Counted from the first letter of the stretch, positions 33,965 to 43,487 are shown. The stretch is 64,000 nucleotides of DNA from Paenibacillus_AR mesotrionivorans (GCF_046098205.1 NZ_JBJURJ010000004.1:124001-188000), one strand, 5' to 3'. The notes: generated by a model from the sequence alone, not told the origin. Program-made: numbers and translations.

Positions 33965-36622
33965 ATGGCGGAAAAAAAGATGGAGGCGGATCACCGCCTA
34001 AAAGGGCTGCTGCTGCTTTACGGACCCAAGTTATTGAAGCTTGCGGTTCCCGCGGCGGTTATTGCCTTGGTTTTCTGGGAAGGAAAAAAGGAGCTGGCCG
34101 GGATTGATATGGCTGTGGCCATTCATCTGGTGAACCGGATGCATGTGTGGCAGCTGGCGGCGCTGGCTTTTTTGGGTTTGGCTGCAGTGCTGATGATGAG
34201 CGGATATGATCTTCTGTTTGCCCGGGAGCAGGCGGCACGGGGCCAGCCTCTCCCGGCGGGGAGGGTGCTCCGGATCTCCTGGATTGCCAATACCTTCAAT
34301 AATGTAATGGGATTCGCCGGGTTTACGGGGGCGGGACTCCGGTTGGTGCTGTATAAAAGAGCGGGAGCGTCTATGCAGGAGGTGGCCAGGTATCTGGTGT
34401 TTTTGTCCTTCGCCATGATAACGGGCCTCTCCGCCATGTGCTGGCTGTTCCTGGCCGGCGTCCTGCCTGGCGCTTATTTGTTTGCGGATTACGGCTGGCT
34501 GCGGCTGGCCGTATGGGGAATGGCCCTGTATTTACCGGTTTATCTGGCGCTGCTGCGGTTCCCCCGGGCTTTCCGCCGGTGGGTGAAGCCGGAGCACTTC
34601 CCCGGTATGCGTCTTGGGCTGATGGCGGCAGGGGCTTCCGCCATGGAATGGCTGTCTGCGGCGGGAATGCTGGTGGCCAGTGCGTCGGCAGCCGGGGTTC
34701 ACATTCCACCTGCGCATCTACTGGGTATGTTCGCCATCGCCGCGGCAGCCGGTATCTTCAGCATGGCTCCAGGGGGGTTCGGGGCGATGGATATGGTGCT
34801 GCTCCTGGCCATGAGCGGGTATGGGGTCAATCCGGACAAGGCCATGGCGGCGCTGATTCTGTTCCGGATGTTCTATTATCTTCTGCCCTGGACCCTCGGA
34901 CTGTTTCTTGCGGCACTGGAGTGGATGCCCAAGCGGGAAAAGCTGGCGGAGGCCGGCTCGGAGCTGTGGGAGAAATCCATGAGCGGCTGGCAGCGCTTCT
35001 GGTCCTGGCCGGGGCAAAACCGGCTGTTGGGGGATATGGGCATTTGGGCCTTGTCGGCGCTTGTGCTGCTGTCCGGCAGTGTGCTGCTGCTGTCGGCTGC
35101 TACTCCGGAGATTATCGGGCGGATGCGCAGCCTTCATCAATTTATCACCCCGCTGACCATGAAGCTGTCCCATCAAATCACGGTTGTGGTGGGTTTTATC
35201 CTGATTATGCTGTCCCGGGGGATTCATCTCAAGCTTAGACGGGCATACCGGCTGACGGTGTTCCTTCTGGGGCTTGGGGCATTCTTCTCTATTCTGAAGG
35301 GTCTGGATTTCGAGGAGGCCATTCTGCTTTCTTCGGTAGCGGTTCTGCTGTATATTTCCCGGGGGCGGTTTTACCGCAGCCATGCGGCGGTCCAGGGGAG
35401 AACCCTGGCCTTCTGGTTCGCCGTCACTCTATTGGTGGGGGCCTGTTATTATCTGGTGGGTGACTGGTCCCGCCCCATTCCTTATCATTGGCTGTCGCCC
35501 AAACACGGGCATGAAATTTTGGTTCTGCGCGAAAGAGAGCTGATCCGCAGCGGCATCGTGGGGTTGGCGGCGTCCTGGCTGTTTTTCTCCGTCTGGTTCT
35601 GGCTGCGGCCCAAAGGGCCGGCATTGGGAGGACCGGGAGAGGAGGAGCTGGAGCGGCTCCGGCTGCTGCTGGAGCGTTTCCCGGGAACGCCCTTGACCCA
35701 TCTGGTATATCTGCGGGACAAAAGCTTCTTCTGGGGCGCCCAAGGCGAGGTGCTGTTTTATTACGCCCGCAGCAGGAGTACGCTGGTGGTGCTGGGGGAT
35801 CCGGTAGGCAATCCCGGTAAGTTCCGGGAGGCGCTTCGGGAGTTCCGTGATTTTGCGGACGCTTGGGTGCTGACCCCCATTTTCTACCAGATATCGGACC
35901 GCTACATGCCTTTGTACCATCAAGCCGGTTTCCGCTTCTTCAAGCTGGGGGAGGAGGGGTTTGCAGATGTGCGGACCTTCCAATTAACGGGCAAAAGCAA
36001 GGCGGATCTGCGCACCGTGCGCAACCGGTTTGAGCGGGAGGGCTGCACCTTCGACATGGTGGAGGTCCCTTTGTCGGACGGGGTCATGGAGGAGCTGCGG
36101 GTTGTATCTGACAGCTGGCTGGGCAACCGTGCGGAGAAGGGCTTTTCCCTGGGCTGGTTCGATGAGGACTATATCCGGCGGAGCTCTGTGGCGGTGGTGC
36201 GTTCCGCGGAAGGGAAGGTGATGGCCTTCGCCACCTTCATGCCTTGTTATGACCGCGGCGTAACGGCCTCCATTGACCTGATGCGATTTGCTTCGGACGC
36301 TGGCAAAGGCGCCATGGACTACATGTTCCTGCGCTTGTTCGACTGGGCCCGTGAGGCGGGGTTCCAGCGCTTCAATCTGGGGATGGCGCCGTTGGCCAGC
36401 GTGGGGGACGAGCCCTACTCCCTGCGGGAGGAGCGTGTGGCCAATCTGGTTTATCTTCATGCCAATTATTTGTACAAGTTTAAGGGACTCCGGCGGTTTA
36501 AGGAAAAGTTCGATCCGGTGTGGGAAACACGTTATTTGGCCTATCCTCAAGGGGCGCCTCTGGTTAAGGTAATGCTGCATGCCGCCATGCTTGTGAACCG
36601 GAAGATACGGGTGAAGAAATAA
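33965..36622 (+). CDS. mprF: MprF: bifunctional lysylphosphatidylglycerol synthetase/flippase
   Basis: This 885-residue protein has a large N-terminal membrane part (about 14 helices over residues 1-~530, with SMAPGGFGAMDMVLLLAMS of the flippase fold). A C-terminal DUF2156 aminoacyltransferase domain (~545-885) contains KSFFWGAQGEVLFYYARSRS, FADVRTFQLTGKSKADLR, RFNLGMAPLASVG and FKEKFDPVWETRYL. MprF moves an amino acid (usually Lys) from tRNA to phosphatidylglycerol and flips the product, giving resistance to cationic peptides. It is full length. Residue specificity cannot be read directly. Confidence 0.93.
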   Translation: MAEKKMEADHRLKGLLLLYGPKLLKLAVPAAVIALVFWEGKKELAGIDMAVAIHLVNRMHVWQLAALAFLGLAAVLMMSGYDLLFAREQAARGQPLPAGRVLRISWIANTFNNVMGFAGFTGAGLRLVLYKRAGASMQEVARYLVFLSFAMITGLSAMCWLFLAGVLPGAYLFADYGWLRLAVWGMALYLPVYLALLRFPRAFRRWVKPEHFPGMRLGLMAAGASAMEWLSAAGMLVASASAAGVHIPPAHLLGMFAIAAAAGIFSMAPGGFGAMDMVLLLAMSGYGVNPDKAMAALILFRMFYYLLPWTLGLFLAALEWMPKREKLAEAGSELWEKSMSGWQRFWSWPGQNRLLGDMGIWALSALVLLSGSVLLLSAATPEIIGRMRSLHQFITPLTMKLSHQITVVVGFILIMLSRGIHLKLRRAYRLTVFLLGLGAFFSILKGLDFEEAILLSSVAVLLYISRGRFYRSHAAVQGRTLAFWFAVTLLVGACYYLVGDWSRPIPYHWLSPKHGHEILVLRERELIRSGIVGLAASWLFFSVWFWLRPKGPALGGPGEEELERLRLLLERFPGTPLTHLVYLRDKSFFWGAQGEVLFYYARSRSTLVVLGDPVGNPGKFREALREFRDFADAWVLTPIFYQISDRYMPLYHQAGFRFFKLGEEGFADVRTFQLTGKSKADLRTVRNRFEREGCTFDMVEVPLSDGVMEELRVVSDSWLGNRAEKGFSLGWFDEDYIRRSSVAVVRSAEGKVMAFATFMPCYDRGVTASIDLMRFASDAGKGAMDYMFLRLFDWAREAGFQRFNLGMAPLASVGDEPYSLREERVANLVYLHANYLYKFKGLRRFKEKFDPVWETRYLAYPQGAPLVKVMLHAAMLVNRKIRVKK

Positions 36623-36632
36623 AACTGCTCTA

Positions 36633-36654
36633 GGGCATGTTTGCAAACACACCT
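36633..36654. repeat. Collapsed copy of the MITE ends
   Basis: The 22-bp sequence GGGCATGTTTGCAAACACACCT is flanked by TA on both sides. It consists of the left and right terminal repeats of the 3136-3296 element fused through their shared GTTTGCAAAC. It lies between mprF and the hydrolase gene and directly precedes the latter's ribosome site. Confidence 0.65.
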
Positions 36655-36673
36655 TAGGAGGGAGGCAGCGCAG

Positions 36674-38068
36674 GTGAGGGTCTGGGAAACGCTGTTTGTG
36701 CTGCTGCAGCTGCCGGTTTGGCTCCGCCTAGTTTGGCGGCGCCCGGTCTGGCGGGGGGCAGGTCCGTTAATTCCTGTGGTTTGGCTGGCGGTGGCTGCTG
36801 CTGTGTCGGTGCTTCATGTGATGCTGGAGGGGTGGCGCTGGCAGACGGTGCCCGCCTGGTTGATGTTTGTCTGGGGCTGCCGGCTTGCGGTGCTGCAGTG
36901 GCGGCGGCGGTTCCAGGCGCAGGCTGGCGCTTTCCGCAGGAGGCTCGGACCGGTGGGAGTCCTTCTGCGGATGGTTTGGGGAGTGGTGCTGCTGGTGCTG
37001 CTGGCCCTGCCCTGGCTGCTGCCGGTGCCTCGGCTGGAGCCGGTCACCGGTCCTTATCCCGTAGGCACCCGGCTGTACCGCTGGACGGATGCTTCCCGAG
37101 AGAGTCTGCCTGACCGGGCCGGGCTGGATAAGGGCCGCCATGTGGTGGTGCAGCTGTGGTATCCCTCCGCGGCCGAAGGGGGGAAGGGGGAGGCCCCTTA
37201 TGTGCCTGGGCCGATGCTCCGACAGCTGAACCGGGCTCTGCGGGAGACGGCAGAGCTGCCCGGTTTTGTAACGGACTATCTGAAGCTTGCCCGGACGGAT
37301 GTTAGGGAGGAAAGTCCGCTGGCCGCAGACGGCAAACGGTATCCGGTTGTGGTGTTTTATCATGGCTGGCCGGGCTTCGGCTTTACCTACCATTATCTGA
37401 TGAGCGGGCTGGCCTCCAGAGGCTATGTGGTGGCCAGTATCGATATCGGTTGGGCGGAGCACCGTGGCCAGGCTCCCGACGAGCTGGATCTGCCGGCATG
37501 GGACCGCTGGATCGACGATATCTGGGCGCCCGACCAGCGTTTTGTGCTGGATCAGCTGGCGGAGCTGAACCGTGCCGACCCGGAGGGTGTCTGGACGGGA
37601 CGGCTGGACCTGGAACGCGCGGCGGCGGCGGGCCACTCCTTCGGCGGGGATGCTGCGCTGGCCGCGTTGGGCCAAGATCGTCGCTTCCGGGCCGCGGTCA
37701 GCCTGGACGGCGCGTTTTATGGCCGGTCCGGTGTGGCCAAGTCCCCGGAGCAGCGGGTGCTGCGGCTGGCGACGGGGAGAACGGCGCAGCAGCCGGATCT
37801 GCCTCGGCCGGATGGAGTGCAGCTGCAGGCCGCGGGCGTGGCGGCGGAGCAATACGGCACGTGGGCGAAGGCGTTTGCGGAGCGGATGCAGCGGATTGAG
37901 GGCGGCCAACCGCCATTGGTGCTGCCGGGCAGCTCCCACTCCAGCTTTTCGGATGTGTATTTGTTCTCGCCTCTGCTGCGTCTCCGGGACCGGGGACCCG
38001 ACCCGTACCGCATTCATGCGCAGACCGTGGAGGCGGTGGACCGGTTTTTGGCGGAGGCGTTCCGGTAA
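36674..38068 (+). CDS. Membrane-anchored alpha/beta hydrolase (PAF-acetylhydrolase-like)
   Basis: This 464-residue protein has three to four N-terminal membrane helices (residues ~1-125), then an alpha/beta-hydrolase domain. It contains VVVFYHGWPGFGFTYH (oxyanion region), the nucleophile elbow AAGHSFGGDAA (Ser near 321) and a candidate catalytic His in PGSSHSSF near 422. The form resembles platelet-activating-factor acetylhydrolases. The GTG at 36674 was chosen because AGGAGGGAGG lies 8 bases before it; a TTG at 36641 would start inside the MITE-end palindrome. The substrate is unknown; nearness to mprF may hint at lipids. Confidence 0.82.
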   Translation: MRVWETLFVLLQLPVWLRLVWRRPVWRGAGPLIPVVWLAVAAAVSVLHVMLEGWRWQTVPAWLMFVWGCRLAVLQWRRRFQAQAGAFRRRLGPVGVLLRMVWGVVLLVLLALPWLLPVPRLEPVTGPYPVGTRLYRWTDASRESLPDRAGLDKGRHVVVQLWYPSAAEGGKGEAPYVPGPMLRQLNRALRETAELPGFVTDYLKLARTDVREESPLAADGKRYPVVVFYHGWPGFGFTYHYLMSGLASRGYVVASIDIGWAEHRGQAPDELDLPAWDRWIDDIWAPDQRFVLDQLAELNRADPEGVWTGRLDLERAAAAGHSFGGDAALAALGQDRRFRAAVSLDGAFYGRSGVAKSPEQRVLRLATGRTAQQPDLPRPDGVQLQAAGVAAEQYGTWAKAFAERMQRIEGGQPPLVLPGSSHSSFSDVYLFSPLLRLRDRGPDPYRIHAQTVEAVDRFLAEAFR

Positions 38069-38106
38069 AAGGGCGAGGGAGAGGGAGGCGGAGGCGGCGG
38101 ACGGGG

Positions 38107-38206
38107 GCAGGGGTCTGGCGGACGAGTGCAGGAATGTGGTGGACGAGGGCAGGGGTCTGGCGGACGAGTGCAGGAATGTGGGGACGAGGGCAACAGCTAA
38201 GGCTGG
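38107..38206. repeat. 42-bp tandem repeat, about 2.3 units
   Basis: A unit containing CAGGGGTCTGGCGGACGAG and AGGAATGTGG starts at 38107 and recurs at 38149, with a partial third copy. It lies directly after the hydrolase stop codon. It stays open in one frame (repeating GLADECRNV), but that ORF has no supporting start and is rejected. Confidence 0.75.
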
Positions 38207-38221
38207 CTGAACACGAAATTT

Positions 38222-38438
38222 CGAGTATAAACCGGTGTTTTAGGCTCGGAAGGGCACATTATACTCGAAAAACCGAGTATAAACCGGTGTTTGGAGCTTA
38301 GAGGAGCACATTATATTCGAAAAACCGAGTATAACGCGGTGTTTGGGGCTCGGAGTAGCACATTATACTCGAAAACTCGAGTATAATTCTGCGTTTGGGG
38401 CTCGGAGGGGCACATTATACTCGAAATTTCGAGTTTAG
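38222..38438. repeat. 52-bp tandem repeat, four units, each a hairpin
   Basis: CGAGTATAA starts units at exactly 38222, 38274, 38326 and 38378, with a truncated fifth start at 38430. Each unit ends with TTATACTCG (TTATATTCG in unit 2), so each can fold back on itself. Centres vary modestly. No unique spacers are present, so this is not a CRISPR array. Confidence 0.9.
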
Positions 38439-38728
38439 CGCCTTCTCCTCCTTCTGCCACACTCCAATCACAATGCCGCCACCTTACGGCTCCTTTCTCG
38501 CCATCCCATCATATCTCGCCCATCCGCCCCCATCCCACTCCCATCCCACTCCCATCCCGCAGCCCGCGCCACCATACCCCCCATCCCGTCCCCGTTTGGC
38601 CGGTAGCTTCTCCCCCGCCCCTAAAGTAACGTAGCCTGCCGGGACATTATCCGGTATAATGAGGAATGTTGAGGATTTATCAGAATATGCTTCAAGAAGA
38701 GGGATGAAGGGGACAGGCTGCAGGTAAA
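38439..38728. other. Non-coding stretch upstream of the polysaccharide locus
   Basis: It contains a C-rich low-complexity patch (repeated CATCCCACTCC near 38520-38560), a T-poor spacer and an isolated TATAAT at 38655 without a good -35. No gene was found. Confidence 0.5.
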
Positions 38729-38742
38729 TGTAAGCGCTTAAC
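38729..38742 (+). promoter_or_regulatory. cre/LacI-like operator before the SGNH hydrolase gene
   Basis: TGTAAGCGCTTAAC shares the TGTAAGCGCTT core with the sites at 21796 and 26090. It lies 37 bases upstream of the promoter at 38779. Confidence 0.55.
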
Positions 38743-38778
38743 GAGTCCACAAACCTGACATGAAACCAATAAAAAACC

Positions 38779-38807
38779 TTGCCATCCCCGATATGGAATT
38801 CTATAAT
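38779..38807 (+). promoter_or_regulatory. Promoter of the SGNH hydrolase/lipoprotein operon
   Basis: TTGCCA (38779-38784), a 17-base spacer and TATAAT (38802-38807) lie about 107 bases before the TTG start. Confidence 0.6.
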
Positions 38808-38913
38808 GTAACATAATGTGACATGAACCTTAGGGGAATGTCGGTGAGCCCCTATGCGGGAATGTCCCGGCCGGAACACCCCTACAACATGTTGACGCAG
38901 GAGGTCCTCGGAA

Positions 38914-40017
38914 TTGGAAGAGAAAAAAAGCTCCACACTGGAACAATTTGACCGCAATATGCGCATGAACGGCACCCGGGAGGAGGGGCTGGTCTGGTTT
39001 GATCCCAAGGCAACCCCTTTTCGGCTGGGCGGCTTTCCCTGGATCGGGCAGGACGGGGTGTACCGGCGGATGCCGCTTCATCCGGCTGAGCCCTTGCCCC
39101 AAGCTGTAGATTGGCTGGCGGACCATACCGCAGGCGGCCATATCCGCTTCCGGACGGATTCCCGTGAGCTTCACATCCGGGTGAAGCTGAAGGACCGGGC
39201 CAATATGTACCATATGGCGCCAACCGGCCAATGCGGCTTCGATTGCTATATCGGCGGACCGGGGGAGGAGAAATTCGCCGGCACAGCCACCCTCCGCCCG
39301 GAGGAACCTGAATATACAGCCCGGCTCACCTCCTTTAAGGAGCGGGAGCTGCGCAGCTATACCCTCTATTTTCCCCTGTACCAAGGGGTGCAGGAGGTGT
39401 TAATAGGCCTGGAGGAGGACGCGGAGCTGCTGGAGCCGCTGCCCTTTGCTGCAGAGCGCCCAGTGGTGCTTTACGGCACCTCCATCACCCAAGGGGGCTG
39501 CGCCTCCCGTCCCGGCATGGCCTATCCCAATATCCTCGGCCGCGGCATGAAGCGGGAAATGGTGAACCTGGGCTTTTCCGGCAGCGGCAAGGGAGAGCCG
39601 GAGGTAGCGCGGGTGATTGCATCCATCCCCGACCCGGCCTGTCTGGTATTGGATTATGAAGCCAATTGCGACGGGCTTGAACGGCTGCAGGTGACCATGC
39701 CCACTTTTATCCGCATTCTGCGGGAGGCGCACCCCGAGGTGCCGATTGTGGTAATAACCCGGATCAGACCGCCCAAGGCGGACTGGGACGCGGAGTTCCG
39801 GGAGGCTATGCTGGCACGGCGTACTTACCAGTTGGAGCTGGTGGAGACCCTGCAGCGGGAAGGCGACCGGTTCATCTCCGCCATTGACGGCTATGAGCTA
39901 TTGGGAGAGCAATATGCGGAAAGCACAGTGGACGGCACGCATCCTACCGACCTGGGTTTTTCCCTGATAGCGGCGGCGCTCCTGCCGCAGCTGTCCCCGC
40001 TGCTCGGAACAATTTAA
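38914..40017 (+). CDS. SGNH/GDSL hydrolase, two-domain carbohydrate-esterase type
   Basis: This 367-residue protein has no signal peptide. An N-terminal beta-sandwich (about 1-175) is the jelly-roll partner typical of this subgroup. The SGNH hydrolase domain has VVLYGTSITQGGCASRPG (catalytic Ser near 189), LGFSGSGKGEPEVA, DYEANC and the Asp/His pair in DGTHPTDLGF (near 339-342). The start is a TTG with AGGAGG 9 bases upstream. Such enzymes usually remove acetyl groups from sugars, and as a cytoplasmic protein it would act on imported oligosaccharides. It heads the locus of transporter and glycosidase genes. Confidence 0.87.
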   Translation: MEEKKSSTLEQFDRNMRMNGTREEGLVWFDPKATPFRLGGFPWIGQDGVYRRMPLHPAEPLPQAVDWLADHTAGGHIRFRTDSRELHIRVKLKDRANMYHMAPTGQCGFDCYIGGPGEEKFAGTATLRPEEPEYTARLTSFKERELRSYTLYFPLYQGVQEVLIGLEEDAELLEPLPFAAERPVVLYGTSITQGGCASRPGMAYPNILGRGMKREMVNLGFSGSGKGEPEVARVIASIPDPACLVLDYEANCDGLERLQVTMPTFIRILREAHPEVPIVVITRIRPPKADWDAEFREAMLARRTYQLELVETLQREGDRFISAIDGYELLGEQYAESTVDGTHPTDLGFSLIAAALLPQLSPLLGTI

Positions 40018-40070
40018 GGTAAGGCGCAGTTTTTTTGAATCAGGTAAAGCGGGAGGGGGAGAACAGGACA

Positions 40071-41594
40071 ATGACATCGAGAGCAGTAAGGGCGCTTTGC
40101 TTTTTGGCGGCGGGGGCTGTGGTGCTGACGGGCTGCGAGGGGGCGGCTCCGGGAGAAGGAGCCCAGGCCGAAGCAGTCAAGGGGAAGTCCGTCTCCATTG
40201 TGGTAAACAACCTGGGAATGAACTTTCCGACAGGAACAGACGAGAATAACAATCCCTACCTCTCCTTTATCGAAAACCGCACCGGCCTGGATATCAATGT
40301 GATTGCCCCGCCGGAGGAGGTCTATGAGGAGAAGGTGAACCTGATTATGTCCTCGGGCAGCCTTCCCGATCTGGTCCACATCTATAGACCTCTCTGGTTT
40401 GACCATTATCTCCAGCAGGACGCCCTGACCCCCCTGGACGATTGGCTCGACAAGTACGGCGCTGATCTGAAGCGCCGGATCCCCAAGGAGGCATGGGACC
40501 GGGTCCGCTTTAACGGGAAAATCTATGCGATCCCCAGCCTCAACGAGGTGCGGGGCATCGAGCTGATGTACATCCGCAAGGACTGGCTGGATAAGGTGGG
40601 GCGCAAGGCTCCCGTTACACTGGATGAATATTACGACGTTATCAAGGCCTTCACCCTGGAGGACCCGGACGGCAATGGCAAGAATGACACCTACGGTCTG
40701 ACCATGGGGGAAAATTTGATCCGCTCCGCCCCTTTCTTCGGCGCCTTCGGCACCCAATTGGACAGCTGGATTCTGAAGGACGGAGCCCTCCAATACGGCA
40801 GCGTGATGCCCGAGACCAAGGAGGCGTTGGCTTTTCTCGCCAAGCTGTACAAGGAAAAACTGCTGGACCCCGAATTTGTCCTGAACCGTAACACCAGCTT
40901 GGCCCAAAAAGTTGAGAACGGACAGGTTGGCCTCTATTCGGCCACCTGGTACGACACCCGGGGTGCCATCGCTAATAACAAGGCGAAGAATCCTCGAGCA
41001 GAGTGGATGCCGTTGGAGTACCCAACCGGTCCGCGGGGGCAGAAGGGTGTTTATGATAAGGACTTGATCCGGGGCTACAATGTCATTCCCAAAGGAGCCG
41101 CCAATCCCGAAGGTGCCCTCCGTTATCTGGAATTTTTGGCCGGCGATGAGGGTTATACCACATTAAAGCTGGGCTTCGAGAATCAGATCTGGAGCATGCA
41201 AAACGGCAAAATGGTCACGGACTTCGCCCAGCATGACAAGCATCTGTACCGGGGGATTTACCAGTCCATGGTGGACGTGCTGGACCCTGAGCTGAATAAG
41301 AAACGGCTGGATTCCCTGGGGGATTTCCACTTGTACGAAAATCTGAAGATGATCGAGCAGAATCTGATCACCAACGAATTCTACGGCTCCCCCACCCCTG
41401 CCATGAGCCGGCTTTCCGGCCAGCTGCCCAATTTGCAGGAGGCCTTTACCCGGATTATTATGGGCGTAGAGCCGCTTGATGCATTTGACCGGTACGTAGC
41501 GGAGTGGATGGCCAATGGCGGGGCTTTGATAACCGAAGAGGTCAACGCCTGGTACAAGGAGAAAAACGCCGCAGCCGGAAGGGTTCTCCCATGA
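40071..41594 (+). CDS. Extracellular solute-binding lipoprotein (oligosaccharide), copy 1 of the locus
   Basis: This 507-residue protein has a lipobox VVLTGC (Cys near 21) and a fold like the LipO/YtcQ binding proteins: VSIVVNNLGMNFPTGTDENNNPYLSFIENRTGLDINVI, YIRKDWLDKVGRKAP and the calcium-loop-like DPDGNGKNDTYG. The start at 40071 follows GGAGGGGGAG. Its stop overlaps the kinase start (ATGA), so it is coupled to the sensor gene. This placement suggests it may serve signalling as well as transport. Confidence 0.93.
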   Translation: MTSRAVRALCFLAAGAVVLTGCEGAAPGEGAQAEAVKGKSVSIVVNNLGMNFPTGTDENNNPYLSFIENRTGLDINVIAPPEEVYEEKVNLIMSSGSLPDLVHIYRPLWFDHYLQQDALTPLDDWLDKYGADLKRRIPKEAWDRVRFNGKIYAIPSLNEVRGIELMYIRKDWLDKVGRKAPVTLDEYYDVIKAFTLEDPDGNGKNDTYGLTMGENLIRSAPFFGAFGTQLDSWILKDGALQYGSVMPETKEALAFLAKLYKEKLLDPEFVLNRNTSLAQKVENGQVGLYSATWYDTRGAIANNKAKNPRAEWMPLEYPTGPRGQKGVYDKDLIRGYNVIPKGAANPEGALRYLEFLAGDEGYTTLKLGFENQIWSMQNGKMVTDFAQHDKHLYRGIYQSMVDVLDPELNKKRLDSLGDFHLYENLKMIEQNLITNEFYGSPTPAMSRLSGQLPNLQEAFTRIIMGVEPLDAFDRYVAEWMANGGALITEEVNAWYKEKNAAAGRVLP

Positions 41595-43429
41595 GGGCCC
41601 TGTGGCGCTGGGTCCGCAGCCAGTTTTCCGGACATATTCAGGTGCGGCTGACAGGATATTTTCTCCTGATTCTGCTGCCCCTTGTTGTTATCAGCCTGTT
41701 TGCCGTGGAGCGTTCGCGGGATCTTCTGTACAATCAAGCTGTGGAGCGCTCCCAGCTGGCCCTGTCCTCCTCTATGGATTATATTGATCTGACGCTTCAA
41801 AATATTGAAGAGCTCTCCGCACTCATTGCCACCGACCCGGCTGTGGTGCAGCAGCTGAACAAAACGGGCAGGGAGCTGCCTCCTGAGTCCATTGTGGAGT
41901 TCTCCCGGATGCTCAAGCAATTGTCCAATATGAATGCCGTGAATCATATCGTATCCCAGATTACCATCTACCACCACGCGTCCCATATGATGATCTCCAC
42001 CAATTTCGGCGGCAGGCGCCTGACCTCCGAGCCGATGCAGGAATGGATGGTTCAGACGGCGCGGGAAAAAGGTACGGCCATTCGTTACCTGCTCCCCGAC
42101 GAGTCCGTATCCGGCACCACCTTCGGCAGCGTCATCAGCACGGACAGCATTTCGCTGGTCCGCTCTATGGACCTGTACAATGTGAACCGCCAGCCTAATA
42201 TACTCATGATTACCCTCAACAAAAGCCGGCTGCTGAACGTCATCAAGTCCCAGCTCCCCTCCTCCCAGGCCAAAATTTATCTCCATACGGAGACGGGACG
42301 GGTGGTGGCGGGCACCGGCGAAACGGCAGCGGACGGGGGCTTGCCACCGATTTCCGGCAAGGAGATGGCGGTAACGGTGGATTCGGGCTATTCCAATTGG
42401 CATCTGACCCTGATGCAGCCCGAAGCCGAGCTGTACCGGGAGACGGACAAGCTGCGGATGTTCACCTACATTATCATCGCGGTCAGCGTGCTTTTGGCGG
42501 TGGGGATTTCCTGGGTGGTGTACAGCGGCATTGCTTCACCGGTGCATAAGCTGGCCAGCGGGATGAAGCAGCTGGCGGCAGGCAATCTCAACATCCGGCT
42601 GCACAACCGGCAGAAGGACGAGTTCGGCTATCTGACGGAATCCTTCAATCAGATGGTAGCTTACCAGAGGCATCTGATCCAGGACCATTATGAGCAGGAG
42701 CTGGAGCTTCTGAAGACGGAGCTGAAATTTCTCCAGTCCCAGATTAATCCGCATTTTTTGTACAACACACTGGATTCTATCTATTGGTCAGCCCAAAATT
42801 ACGAAGCCACGGAAATCAGCGAGATGGTGCTGAATCTGTCGCGGTTTTTCCGGCTGAGCCTGAACAAGGGCCGGGAGGTTTTTACCCTCCAGGAAAATAT
42901 GGAGCATCTTCATTATTATATCCGCATCCAGCAGATCCGTTTTCTGGACAATTTCCGGGTGGAATACCGGCTGCAGGAGGAAACCAAGGCCATTCCGGTG
43001 CTGAAGCTGCTGCTTCAGCCGCTGGTGGAGAACGCCATTCTCCACGGGATGGAGGACCGGGCCAGCGGCGGATTGCTGGTGATTTCCAGCTGGCTCGAAG
43101 GAGGGACCCGGCTCAATATCCGGGTGGAGGACAACGGCCCCGGGATCAACCCCGAGCGTCTGGCGTATATGCGGCATGAATTGGAGAAGGCGGGCAGGCT
43201 GGATTACCGGATCAAACGCGAGGAAGAGGTGCGTGATCTGTTCGGATTGCGCAACATCACCGCCCGGATGAAGCTGTATTACGGTAAGGAAGCGGAGCTG
43301 GTCATCGATAGTGTAGAAGGCCAAGGCACCCATGTGACGGTTTCGCTGCCTCTGGACCGCTGCGGAAGCGATCTGCAGCTGGTGACAGAGGAGTTGAATC
43401 CTGCGCGCGAGGGATTGACCGGAGGCTAA
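41591..43429 (+). CDS. YesM-type sensor histidine kinase
   Basis: This 612-residue kinase has TM1 at about residues 19-39, an extracellular sensor of ~240 residues and TM2 at about 296-316. A HAMP domain (ASPVHKLASGMKQLAAGNL) precedes LQSQINPHFLYNTLDSIYW (His near 387), with ATPase motifs QPLVENAILHGM and EDNGPGINP. It starts at an ATG overlapping the lipoprotein stop; the upstream frame extension lies inside the lipoprotein gene. It is partnered with the response regulator 58 bases downstream and probably senses the polysaccharide breakdown product. Confidence 0.93.
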   Translation: MRALWRWVRSQFSGHIQVRLTGYFLLILLPLVVISLFAVERSRDLLYNQAVERSQLALSSSMDYIDLTLQNIEELSALIATDPAVVQQLNKTGRELPPESIVEFSRMLKQLSNMNAVNHIVSQITIYHHASHMMISTNFGGRRLTSEPMQEWMVQTAREKGTAIRYLLPDESVSGTTFGSVISTDSISLVRSMDLYNVNRQPNILMITLNKSRLLNVIKSQLPSSQAKIYLHTETGRVVAGTGETAADGGLPPISGKEMAVTVDSGYSNWHLTLMQPEAELYRETDKLRMFTYIIIAVSVLLAVGISWVVYSGIASPVHKLASGMKQLAAGNLNIRLHNRQKDEFGYLTESFNQMVAYQRHLIQDHYEQELELLKTELKFLQSQINPHFLYNTLDSIYWSAQNYEATEISEMVLNLSRFFRLSLNKGREVFTLQENMEHLHYYIRIQQIRFLDNFRVEYRLQEETKAIPVLKLLLQPLVENAILHGMEDRASGGLLVISSWLEGGTRLNIRVEDNGPGINPERLAYMRHELEKAGRLDYRIKREEEVRDLFGLRNITARMKLYYGKEAELVIDSVEGQGTHVTVSLPLDRCGSDLQLVTEELNPAREGLTGG

Positions 43430-43487
43430 TTCCGGCAGCGGTGTGTGATAGGTATGGCCGGTAATAGCCGACAAGGAGGACAAGGGT

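Noticed and set aside
36641..36673. TTG start extending the alpha/beta hydrolase upstream
   Set aside because: It would begin inside the MITE-end palindrome and skip the strong AGGAGGGAGG site placed for the GTG at 36674.
36767..38017. 416-codon minus-strand ORF opposite the alpha/beta hydrolase
   Set aside because: The plus frame has catalytic motifs and membrane helices; the antisense product is Arg/His/Gln-rich and featureless.
37572..38210. Repeat-containing 212-codon ORF (GLADECRNV repeats)
   Set aside because: It begins inside the hydrolase gene in another frame; the repeat peptide is a by-product of the 42-bp array.
38222..38438. Possible CRISPR array
   Set aside because: Units are contiguous and similar along their whole length with no unique spacers, and no cas genes are present.
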